Shown: positions 1-6,484 of the stretch, in pieces | How positions within the stretch are numbered: the first letter of the stretch is position 1 | Layout of the letters: each line of letters begins with the position of its first letter | Assembly: GCA_036377075.1 (NCBI GenBank) | Contig: DASUZB010000255.1 | Span: 1 to 8,110, forward strand | DNA: 8,110 nt | Source: DASUZB01 sp036377075 | GTDB lineage: Bacteria > Actinomycetota > CALGFH01 | Direction: 5' to 3' | Notes under the pieces: generated by a model | The model's database searches: none | Seen by the model: the letters and a program-made list of their open reading frames with translations, nothing else | Told to the model about the DNA's origin: nothing | Translations under genes and position numbers: made by a program

Positions 1-3
1 GGT

Positions 4-1065
4 ATGGTCCCGGTCGTGCCACGCGCAGCGACCTTCGGAGCCTGGATGGACGTGCGGCCCGGCCAGGGCCGCCAGCCGGACGCGACGTTCTACGCCGAGC
101 GCCTGGAAGAGGCCGAGCTGGTCGAGCAGCTCGGCCTCGGCGCCGTCTGGGGCAGCGAGCACCACGGCGACGGCGACGGCCACCTCTCCCAGCAGCTCCC
201 CTTCCTGGCGGCGGTCGCGGCGCGGACCGCCAACATCCGGCTCGGCACCGGTGTGCTGCTGCTGCCGCTGCACCGGCCACGCGACGTCGCCGAGCAGGCC
301 GGCGTCGTCGACCTGGTCGCCGGCGGGCGGCTTCTGCTCGGCCTCGGCAGCGGCTACGTCGAGCACGAGTTCGACGCCTACGGCATCGAGCGGTCGGCGC
401 GCGCCCGCCGCATGGAGGCTGGCGTGGCCTACCTGCGCAGGGCGTTCTCCGAGGGCCTCGCGGCCGACGGCCCGGACGGCAGCGACCTGCCGGTCGGTCC
501 GATGCCCGCCCAGCAGGGCGGCCCGCCGCTGCTGCTCGGCGGCATGGCCCCGAAGGCCCTGGAACGGGTGGCGCGGATCGCCGACGGCTGGTTCTGCCTG
601 GCGCATTACCGCTACCAGCGGGCCGCCGACGCCTGGCCCATCCTGCGCGAGGCACTCGAACGGGCCGGACGGCCGGTGGACGGGTTCCCGCTGGTGATCG
701 GCGTGCACCTGTGGGTCAGCGACGACCCGGAGCGGGCCTGGGCCACCCAGCTCGCCCCGGCGCTCGCCTACCAGCTCGACCGCTACACCCGCTGGTCGAC
801 CGACCGTGGCCAGCCCGAGCCCGAGCCGATCGACCCGCAGCGGCTGCGGCGCTCGGCGGTGCTGTGCGACACGCCCGTGGGCGTGCTCGCCGCCCTCACC
901 GAGCTGCAGGAGCGCCTGCCCTTCACCCACGTGTGCCTGTGGAGCCGGCCCTCTGGCATCGGCCACGAGGCGGCCTGCGCCAACCTCGAACGGGTGGCAA
1001 CCGAGGTCGCCCCGGCCTTCGCCGGCCCCGAACCGGCCTGGCGCGGGGCCGGCGCGGGCGCATAG
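4..1065 (+). CDS. LLM class flavin/F420-dependent oxidoreductase (luciferase-like monooxygenase family)
   Basis: Predicted soluble TIM-barrel oxidoreductase of the bacterial luciferase-like family, which uses reduced FMN or coenzyme F420 to oxidise or reduce small organic substrates. Family marks visible in the 353 residues: a first beta strand near residues 10-15, the VWGSEHH motif at 48-54, the IRLGTGVLLLPLHRP strand-turn at 78-92, and the GGRLLLGLGSGY cofactor-side segment at 107-118, followed by an EFDAYG element. A second conserved strand, PPLLLGG, lies at 174-180. Length is normal for the family (about 300-380). The ATG at position 4 is used because it is the first in-frame start visible. 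Only three bases precede it and the frame is open to the window edge, so the true start may lie upstream; an internal ATG at 46 looks too late because it would cut the first strand. An aldo/keto reductase follows 64 bases downstream on the same strand. Substrate and choice of FMN or F420 cannot be read from the sequence. Family assignment is sure, function is not. Confidence 0.9.
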   Translation: MVPVVPRAATFGAWMDVRPGQGRQPDATFYAERLEEAELVEQLGLGAVWGSEHHGDGDGHLSQQLPFLAAVAARTANIRLGTGVLLLPLHRPRDVAEQAGVVDLVAGGRLLLGLGSGYVEHEFDAYGIERSARARRMEAGVAYLRRAFSEGLAADGPDGSDLPVGPMPAQQGGPPLLLGGMAPKALERVARIADGWFCLAHYRYQRAADAWPILREALERAGRPVDGFPLVIGVHLWVSDDPERAWATQLAPALAYQLDRYTRWSTDRGQPEPEPIDPQRLRRSAVLCDTPVGVLAALTELQERLPFTHVCLWSRPSGIGHEAACANLERVATEVAPAFAGPEPAWRGAGAGA

Positions 1066-1070
1066 GCTTA

Positions 1071-1099
1071 CCCCCTCCTTCCTGGCCGCCGGCAGGGGG
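1071..1099 (+). terminator. possible hairpin after the LLM oxidoreductase gene
   Basis: Five bases after the LLM stop codon, CCCCCT (1071-1076) can pair with AGGGGG (1094-1099) around a 17-base loop that itself contains the near-palindrome CCTGGCCGCCGGCAGG. No T tract follows, and the aldo/keto reductase ribosome-binding site begins 17 bases later, so it could be a weak terminator, a processing or stability hairpin, or chance in GC-rich DNA. Confidence 0.25.
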
Positions 1100-1115
1100 A
1101 GTCGTGGGGCGAGTT

Positions 1116-1121
1116 GAGGGG
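1116..1121 (+). promoter_or_regulatory. ribosome-binding site of the aldo/keto reductase
   Basis: GAGGGG lies 8 bases before the GTG at 1130. It supports that GTG as the start; the encoded protein then begins with the usual family opening, residues MEQRVLGPSGLKVPVIGMG. Confidence 0.65.
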
Positions 1122-1129
1122 CGGGCGGC

Positions 1130-1942
1130 GTGGAGCAACGGGTTCTCGGTCCGAGCGGCCTGAAGGTCCCGGTGATCGGGATGGGCACCTCGGGCACGTT
1201 CGACGTTCGCGGCCGAGCCGCCGAGGCGACCAGCCGCCGCATCGTCGACGAGGCCCTCCGCGCCGGCGCCAACCTGTTCGACTCCTCCCCGATGTACGGC
1301 GAGGCCGAGCGGGTGCTGAGCCGCACCCTGGAAGGCAGGCGCGGCGAGGCGCTGGTGGCCACGAAGGTATGGAGCCACGACGACGGCGAGGCGGCGGAGC
1401 AGGTGCGCGCCTCGCTCGCCTACGCCCACGGCCACGTCGACCTCTTCCAGGTCCACAACCTGGTGGCCTGGCCGACCCGCCTGGCCACCCTCGAGGAGCT
1501 GCGCGAACGCGGGCTGGTCAACGCGATCGGGGCGACCCACTACGATCCGCACGCCTTCGACGAGCTGGTGACGGTGATGCGGGACGGCCGCATCAGCGCC
1601 ATCCAGGTGCCCTACAACCCGCTGGAGCGCGAGATCGAGCGGACCGTGCTGCCGCTCGCCGTCGACCTCGGCCTCGGCGTCGTGCTGATGCGGCCGTTCG
1701 GACGCGGCCGCGTCCTGCGCCGCGCCTGGCCGAGCGCGGCGGACCTCGCCCCCCTCGAGCCCTTCGGCGTGCACACCTGGCCGCAGGCGGTGCTCAAGTG
1801 GGGGCTCTCCGACCCGCGCTGCACCATCTCCATCCCCGCCACCTCCAAGCCCGGCCACATGGCCGAGAACGCCAAGGCCGGCGAGCCCCCCTGGTTCGGC
1901 CCCGACGAGCGCGACCTGGTGGCCCGCCTGGCGGCGGGCTGA
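1130..1942 (+). CDS. aldo/keto reductase family oxidoreductase
   Basis: Predicted cytoplasmic NADPH-dependent aldo/keto reductase, interconverting carbonyl groups and alcohols in a (beta/alpha)8 barrel. The complete catalytic tetrad is visible: Asp51 and Tyr56 in FDSSPMYGEAE (50-60), Lys79 in VATKVW (77-81's neighbourhood) and His109 in DLFQVHN (104-110). Further family marks are the opening VLGPSGLKVPVIGMG (5-19), the AIQVPYNPLER strand in the middle, VVLMRPFGRG, and the C-terminal cofactor-binding segment SIPATSKPGHMAENAKAG, which matches the phosphate-binding IPGTS-type loop. At 270 residues it is somewhat shorter than the usual 290-340 but has all core elements. The GTG start at 1130 has a ribosome-binding site at 1116-1121. 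It follows the LLM oxidoreductase by 64 bases on the same strand, so the two may be co-transcribed. The substrate is unknown. Being one of many similar paralogues in actinobacteria, it gets no gene symbol. Confidence 0.92.
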   Translation: MEQRVLGPSGLKVPVIGMGTSGTFDVRGRAAEATSRRIVDEALRAGANLFDSSPMYGEAERVLSRTLEGRRGEALVATKVWSHDDGEAAEQVRASLAYAHGHVDLFQVHNLVAWPTRLATLEELRERGLVNAIGATHYDPHAFDELVTVMRDGRISAIQVPYNPLEREIERTVLPLAVDLGLGVVLMRPFGRGRVLRRAWPSAADLAPLEPFGVHTWPQAVLKWGLSDPRCTISIPATSKPGHMAENAKAGEPPWFGPDERDLVARLAAG

Positions 1943-1981
1943 GGAAGCGGACGTCACGCCGGTTCGGTACTCTCGTTGATT

Positions 1982-2003
1982 CGGGCGCTTCGGTTCCCGC
2001 CCG
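1982..2003 (+). repeat. inverted repeat CGGGCG/CGCCCG before the helicase unit
   Basis: CGGGCG (1982-1987) and CGCCCG (1998-2003) form a perfect 6-base stem with a 10-base loop, followed by a pyrimidine-rich run (CCTCTTGCTCCCG) without a true T tract. It starts 39 bases after the aldo/keto reductase stop and ends 23 bases before the next ribosome-binding site. It could end the upstream transcript, bind a regulator, or be chance at this GC content. Confidence 0.3.
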
Positions 2004-2026
2004 CCTCTTGCTCCCGCCCGGCAGCC

Positions 2027-2033
2027 AAGGAGG
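2027..2033 (+). promoter_or_regulatory. strong ribosome-binding site fixing the start of the helicase-associated protein
   Basis: AAGGAGG, close to the ideal Shine-Dalgarno sequence, stands 7 bases before the GTG at 2041. It decides the start of the following gene, whose reading frame otherwise stays open back to 1114, across the aldo/keto reductase gene. Confidence 0.85.
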
Positions 2034-2040
2034 ATTGCCC

Positions 2041-4731
2041 GTGGCCGGTTACGCGACCGCGCTGGCAGAGCTCGGCGACGCCGAGCTGGCTGGCATGCTC
2101 GCGCGCCGGCCCGACCTGCTCGCCGGCGGCGGTCCCGCCTCGTTTCCGGAGCTGGCCAGCAGGGCCGGCAGCGCCGCCTCGCTGACCGCGGCGTTCCGCG
2201 GGCTCGACCTGGGCGCGCTGCGCCTGGCCGAGCTGCTGGCGGTGATCGGCCTGCCGACCACCATGGAGGCGGTCAGGCACGCGGCCGGGAAGGCGCTCGG
2301 GCCCGCGCGCCTCGACGCCGGGCTCGCCGCCCTGGCCGCGCTGGGGATCGCCCTGCCCAGGCCGGACGGTAGCGTCGCCGGCCCGCGCGGCCTGGCGGCG
2401 CCGTTCGGCGACCCGGGCGGGCTGGGGCCGTCAGTGGCCGAGCTGGCCCGGGTCGCGGTCCGGCGCGACCAGCTCGAGCTGGTCGCCGGGAACCTCGGCC
2501 TGGAGCGGTCCAACGGCAAGCCCCAGCTGGTCGAGGCCGTCGCGGCCGCCCTCTCCAACCCGCGTGTGGTGATCAAGCTGCTGGCCGAGGCCGACGAGGA
2601 CACCCGTCGCCTGCTCGACCAGGCGCTGCGGACGCCCGGCCCGATCACCGTGATGGGCGTCGGCTACGGCCGCTTCGCCGGTTACCCCGACGCCGTGCCG
2701 GCCACCTGGCTGGCCGAGCGTGGCCTGCTCATGCCGGTGGCGTACAACCAGCTGGTGGTGCCGCGGGAGGCGGTGCTCGGCCTGCGCGGCGGCCACGTCT
2801 TCCCCGAATGGCCCGAGCCGCCGGAGGCGCCCGGCGGCAGGCCGATGCCCGACGTGGCCGGTCGCGCCGCCGCCGCCGCGCTGCGCACGGCGGTCGCGGC
2901 CGAGGGCCTGGTGGTCTGGCTCGACCGGCGGCCCCTCACGCTGATCCAGGCCGGCACGGTGGCCGTGCGCGACCTGCGCCGCCTCGCCGGCGAGCTGGAC
3001 CTGGCCGAGGACGAGGCGGCGTTCCTGGTCGACCTGCTGGTCGAGGCGGGCGTGCTCGGCGTCGGCGGCCCGTGGGAGCAGCGCTCGCTGGGCCTGCGGC
3101 CCGAGGCCGACGCCTGGCTGGCGCGTACCAGGGTGCGGCGCTGGGCCGAGCTGGCGGTGGCCTGGCGCGACCGCGACCTTGCGGTCGACGACCACCTGCT
3201 GCGCCGCCACGCTGCCGCCCCGGCCGGAGTGGAGAAGCCGCGACCGCTGGTCGGCCGGCGCCTGTCCGCCGCCATGACCCGCCGCCGCGGCCTGGTCGAG
3301 CTGCTGGCCGCGCTGCCCGAGCAGGCCGCCGTGCCGGCCGACGCCATCGGCGAGCTGCTCACCTGGCGCCAGCCGCTGCTGTGGGACGAGCGCCGCGACG
3401 GGCACGACCTGGCGGTGCTGGACGGCGCCGCGCTGCTCGGGCTCGCCGCGGTGGCCGACGGGCGTGCCGCGGCCGGCAAGGCGGCCCGTGCCTGGGTCCG
3501 CGGGGCCGGGGCGGAGGAGCTGGCCGCGGTCATGGAGGGCATGCTCCCCGACGGCTCGGCCCGCTTCCTGGTGGCCGGTGACCTGACCGTGGTCGCCCCC
3601 GGCGGCCTCGCGCCGGACGTCGAGGGGCGCCTCGCGGCGCTGGCCGAGCGGGAGACCGGCGGTGGCGCCGCGACCTGGCGGATCACCGACGCGAGCCTGC
3701 GCGGCGCCCTCGACGAGGGCCTCTCCGGTGAGCAGGTGCTCGCCTTCCTGCGCGAGCACTCCGACACGCCCCTGCCGCAGGCCCTCGAGTACATGGTGGA
3801 GGAGGCCACCCGCCGCCACGGCCGGCTGCGGGTCGGCGCGGCGGGCACCTACCTCCGTGGCGAGGCCGCGCTGGTGACGCAGATGGTGCGCTCGGCGGCG
3901 GGGCGGCGACTCGGCCTGCGGGAGCTGGCGCCGGGGGTGGCGGTCACCTCCCGCCCCCAGCGCGAGCTCCTCGCCGAGCTGCGCAAGGCGGGGGAGGCGC
4001 CGGTGGCGGAGGACGCCGACGGCAGCCCCCGCCGGGACGCCCGCCGGCCGGTGCGCCACAGCCCCCGCACCGCCCTCGACCGGCTGGCCGAGCGGCGCGC
4101 CAGCCCGGACCCCGAGCCCACCGCCGACCCGGCCGAGGTGGTCGCCCGCCTGCGCGCGACCGGCGGCCCGCCCGCGGCGGCCCGCCGTGTCGCCGCCGGC
4201 GACGGCGCCCGCCCCGGACAGCGGGACGACGATTCCGGCGGCGATGCCGCCAGCGCCGCCCGCCGAGCCGGCCACCCGGCGGCGGCCGGCCACCCGGCGG
4301 CGGCCGGCCACCCGGCCGCGGCGGGGCACCCGGCGGTGACCGGTCCGGCCGCCCCAGTTGGCCAGCCGGCGGCCCGTGGCCCTGCCCACGGCGCCGCGGT
4401 CCCGCGCCAGGCGGCCGGCGCGGACGCCACCGGCGGGGGCGACGGGACCGTCACCGCCCCGGCGGAGGTCGCCGCGCTGTGCAAGCAGGCCGCCGAGACC
4501 CAGGCGGCCGTCGAGCTCGCCTACCGCCGCCGCGACGGCGTCGAGACCGTCCGCGTGGTCGAGCCGCGCGTGCTGCGTGCCGGCCTGGTGACCGCCTGGT
4601 GCCGGCTGCGCCAGGACGAGCGCACCTTCGACCTCTCCCGCATCCTGTGGGCCCGTCCGGCCGGCGAGCCGGGCGGCCCGGCCGGCCACGGGCCCGCCAG
4701 CGACCGCCCGGGAGGCGCACCGCGTGGCTGA
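2041..4731 (+). CDS. helicase-associated protein with XPB N-terminal-like and C-terminal WYL-like domains
   Basis: 896-residue protein of the family encoded beside bacterial XPB helicases (Rv0862c-like). Residues about 55-260 look like winged-helix segments interrupted by a SAP-like stretch (about 141-172, with GLERSNGKPQLVEAV), suggesting DNA binding. Residues about 506-600 (from RFLVAGDLTVVAPGG to RRHGRLRVG) match the Helicase_C_3/XPB-Ssl2 N-terminal type, and similarity to the neighbouring helicase continues to about 660. Residues about 660-800 are a Pro/Ala/Gly/Arg-rich, probably disordered linker with GHPAAA repeats. Residues about 809-870 resemble a WYL domain, with Tyr828, Trp853 and the ending CRLRQDERTFDLSRI. 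There is no Walker motif, signal peptide or membrane segment, so it is a cytoplasmic, non-ATPase protein. The GTG start is fixed by AAGGAGG. Its end overlaps the helicase start by 8 bases, implying coupled translation and a shared task, probably in DNA repair or remodelling. Domain limits are estimates, and the function is inferred. Confidence 0.88.
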   Translation: MAGYATALAELGDAELAGMLARRPDLLAGGGPASFPELASRAGSAASLTAAFRGLDLGALRLAELLAVIGLPTTMEAVRHAAGKALGPARLDAGLAALAALGIALPRPDGSVAGPRGLAAPFGDPGGLGPSVAELARVAVRRDQLELVAGNLGLERSNGKPQLVEAVAAALSNPRVVIKLLAEADEDTRRLLDQALRTPGPITVMGVGYGRFAGYPDAVPATWLAERGLLMPVAYNQLVVPREAVLGLRGGHVFPEWPEPPEAPGGRPMPDVAGRAAAAALRTAVAAEGLVVWLDRRPLTLIQAGTVAVRDLRRLAGELDLAEDEAAFLVDLLVEAGVLGVGGPWEQRSLGLRPEADAWLARTRVRRWAELAVAWRDRDLAVDDHLLRRHAAAPAGVEKPRPLVGRRLSAAMTRRRGLVELLAALPEQAAVPADAIGELLTWRQPLLWDERRDGHDLAVLDGAALLGLAAVADGRAAAGKAARAWVRGAGAEELAAVMEGMLPDGSARFLVAGDLTVVAPGGLAPDVEGRLAALAERETGGGAATWRITDASLRGALDEGLSGEQVLAFLREHSDTPLPQALEYMVEEATRRHGRLRVGAAGTYLRGEAALVTQMVRSAAGRRLGLRELAPGVAVTSRPQRELLAELRKAGEAPVAEDADGSPRRDARRPVRHSPRTALDRLAERRASPDPEPTADPAEVVARLRATGGPPAAARRVAAGDGARPGQRDDDSGGDAASAARRAGHPAAAGHPAAAGHPAAAGHPAVTGPAAPVGQPAARGPAHGAAVPRQAAGADATGGGDGTVTAPAEVAALCKQAAETQAAVELAYRRRDGVETVRVVEPRVLRAGLVTAWCRLRQDERTFDLSRILWARPAGEPGGPAGHGPASDRPGGAPRG
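4267..4338 (+). repeat. four-copy 18-base in-frame tandem repeat encoding AGHPAA units
   Basis: Unit GCCGGCCACCCGGCGGCG: copies at 4267-4284 and 4285-4302 are identical, the copy at 4303-4320 has one change, and that at 4321-4338 has three. The length is a multiple of three, so the reading frame of the helicase-associated protein is kept (residues 743-766, inside the disordered linker). Identity of the first copies suggests recent duplication by slippage or unequal recombination. Confidence 0.9.
4710..4715 (+). promoter_or_regulatory. ribosome-binding site of the XPB helicase gene
   Basis: GGGAGG lies 8 bases before the GTG at 4724, within the end of the upstream coding region. With the 8-base overlap GTGGCTGA (4724-4731), which holds the start of one gene and the stop of the other, it supports this start and coupled translation. 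Confidence 0.75.
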
Positions 4732-6469
4732 CCGTGGCGCGCTGATCGTGCAGAGCGATCGCAGCGTCCTGCTGGAGGTGGACCATCCCGGCGCCCAGGC
4801 CGCCCGGGTGGCGATCGCGCCGTTCGCCGAGCTGGAGAAGAGCCCGGAGCACGTCCACACCTACCGGCTGAGCGCGCTCGCCCTGTGGAACGCGCGCGCC
4901 GCCGGCCTGCGGGCGGAGGACGTCACCGCCGCCCTCACCGAGCACTCCCGCTACCCGGTGCCGCCGGCGCTCCTGGCCGACCTGGTCGAGACGATGGGCC
5001 GCTACGGGCGGCTGGTGCTCGAGGCCGACGAGGCCCACCCGGACGCGCTGGTGCTTCGCTCCAGCGACCCGGCGGTGCTGGCGGAGGTGGTGCGCGCCAG
5101 GAAGGTCGCGCCGCTGCTCGGCGAGCGCCGCGGCGCCGACGCCGTGCTGGTCCCGCTCGTCGAGCGCGGCCGGCTCAAGCAGGCCCTGCTGGCGCTCGGC
5201 TGGCCGGCCGACGACCGTGCCGGCTACGTCGAGGGCGCGCCGCTGCCGCTGCGGCTCCGGGACGCCCACGCCGCCAGCGGCGAGCCCTTCGGGCTGCGCC
5301 GCTACCAGCGCGAGGCGGTGGCGGCGTTCGTCGCCGCCGGGTCGGGCGTGATCGTGCTGCCGTGCGGCGCCGGCAAGACGCTCGTCGGGCTCGGCGCCAT
5401 GGCCGAGCTCTCCACCCGCACGCTGATCCTGGTCACCTCCACCCTGGCCGCGCGGCAGTGGCAGGAGGAGCTGGTCGCCCGCACCTCGCTCGCCGCCGCG
5501 CAGGTGGGCGAGTACTCGGGCGCGCGCAAGGACGTCGCCCCGGTCACCATCGCCACCTACCAGGTGCTGGTGACCCGGCGCAAGGGCGTCCACCCGCACC
5601 TCGCCCTGCTCGGCCGCGAGGACTGGGGCCTGATCGTCTACGACGAGGTCCACCTGCTGCCCGCGCCGGTGTTCCGCATGACCGCCGAGATCCAGGCCCG
5701 CCGCCGCCTCGGCCTCACCGCCACGCTGGTGCGGGAGGACGGGCGCGAGGCCGACGTCTTCAGCCTGATCGGGCCCAAGCGCTACGACGTGCCCTGGCGC
5801 GACCTGGAGGCGCAGGGCTGGGTGGCGGCCGCCGACTGCGTCGAGGTCAGGGTCGACCTGACCGACGACGAGCGGATGGCGTACGCCACCGCCGAACCGG
5901 AGGAGCGCTACCGGCGCGCCGCCACGGTGCGCTCCAAGCTGCCCGTGGTCAGGCACCTCGCCGAGGCCCACGCGCGCGACCGGGTGCTGGTCATCGGCCA
6001 GTACCTGGACCAGCTCGAGACGCTCGGCGGCGAGCTGGACGCCCCGGTGATCACCGGCCAGACGCCGGTGCGCGAGCGCGAGCAGCGCTTCCGCGCCTTC
6101 CGCGACGGCGCGCTGCCGCGCCTGGTCGTCTCCAAGGTGGCCAACTTCTCCATCGACCTGCCCGAGGCGAACGTGGCCATCCAGGTCTCGGGGACGTTCG
6201 GCAGCCGCCAGGAGGAGGCCCAGCGCCTCGGCCGCATCCTGCGGCCGAAGGCCGACGGCGGCCGCGCCCGCTTCTACACGGTGGTCAGCCGCGACACCAA
6301 CGACACCGAGTTCGCCCAGCGCCGCCAGCGCTTCCTCGCCGAGCAGGGCTACGCCTACCAGCTGGTCGACGCGTCCGCCCTGCTGGCGGGCGGCGTCCCT
6401 GCGTTCGGCGGGGCCAGCGCGCTGCAGCCAGATGGCGCCGCGCTGCTCGACGGGGACCGGAGCGCCTGA
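4724..6469 (+). CDS. xpb: XPB/ERCC3-type superfamily 2 DNA repair helicase
   Basis: ATP-driven 3'-5' DNA helicase/translocase of the XPB/ERCC3 family (581 residues). Residues about 5-100 are the XPB N-terminal domain (ALIVQSDRSVLLEVD, then HTYRLSALALWNARAAG) and 100-180 a linker region. Residue Gln195 lies in the RRYQREAV element, and Walker A is PCGAGKT at 213-219. The DEVH box is at 307-310 (DEAH class), motif III is TAT at 332-334, the XPB-specific RED motif is Arg337-Glu338-Asp339, and motif VI is QRLGRILRPK at 500-509. VVSKVANFSIDLPEA (468-482) and SGTFGSRQEEAQRLG also match XPB. All catalytic motifs are intact, so it should be active. A tail of about 30 residues after VDA (548-550) is low in complexity. 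It overlaps the helicase-associated gene by 8 bases and has its own GGGAGG site. Mycobacterial and archaeal relatives unwind DNA and are linked to repair; the exact role here is inferred. The family call is close to certain. Confidence 0.97.
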   Translation: MADRGALIVQSDRSVLLEVDHPGAQAARVAIAPFAELEKSPEHVHTYRLSALALWNARAAGLRAEDVTAALTEHSRYPVPPALLADLVETMGRYGRLVLEADEAHPDALVLRSSDPAVLAEVVRARKVAPLLGERRGADAVLVPLVERGRLKQALLALGWPADDRAGYVEGAPLPLRLRDAHAASGEPFGLRRYQREAVAAFVAAGSGVIVLPCGAGKTLVGLGAMAELSTRTLILVTSTLAARQWQEELVARTSLAAAQVGEYSGARKDVAPVTIATYQVLVTRRKGVHPHLALLGREDWGLIVYDEVHLLPAPVFRMTAEIQARRRLGLTATLVREDGREADVFSLIGPKRYDVPWRDLEAQGWVAAADCVEVRVDLTDDERMAYATAEPEERYRRAATVRSKLPVVRHLAEAHARDRVLVIGQYLDQLETLGGELDAPVITGQTPVREREQRFRAFRDGALPRLVVSKVANFSIDLPEANVAIQVSGTFGSRQEEAQRLGRILRPKADGGRARFYTVVSRDTNDTEFAQRRQRFLAEQGYAYQLVDASALLAGGVPAFGGASALQPDGAALLDGDRSA

Positions 6470-6484
6470 CGGCGCCGGGCGGCC

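Larger units (their letters stand above)
1943..2040 (+). promoter_or_regulatory. intergenic region before the helicase unit; possible promoter
   Basis: This 98-base gap is the longest non-coding stretch in the window and less GC-rich than its surroundings in its middle part (about 1961-1982). It is the most likely place for the promoter of the helicase pair. TACTCT at 1968-1973 fits the TAnnnT pattern of an actinobacterial -10 element, but no convincing -35 hexamer stands 16-19 bases before it, so the promoter call rests mostly on position. A hairpin-forming inverted repeat lies within it at 1982-2003. Confidence 0.3.

Noticed and set aside
923..1957. Minus-strand open frame of 344 codons opposite the two redox genes
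   Set aside because: No recognisable domain and Arg/Gly/Pro-rich throughout; the plus-strand aldo/keto reductase here has an intact catalytic tetrad.
1114..2040. Frame of the helicase-associated protein stays open upstream to 1114, which would add 309 residues
   Set aside because: This stretch lies over the aldo/keto reductase gene in another frame, has an Arg/Pro/Gly-rich composition typical of a GC-rich off-frame, and the GTG at 2041 has a near-ideal ribosome-binding site.
4267..4338. Tandem repeat considered as a CRISPR array or iteron cluster
   Set aside because: Units are 18 bases with no spacers between them and stay in frame within a coding region, so it is a coding repeat.
2431..4860. 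Long open frame of 809 codons on the minus strand
   Set aside because: It lies opposite two well-supported genes, reads as low-complexity Gly/Ala/Arg/His-rich sequence with no family motif, and is explained by the scarcity of stop codons in GC-rich DNA.
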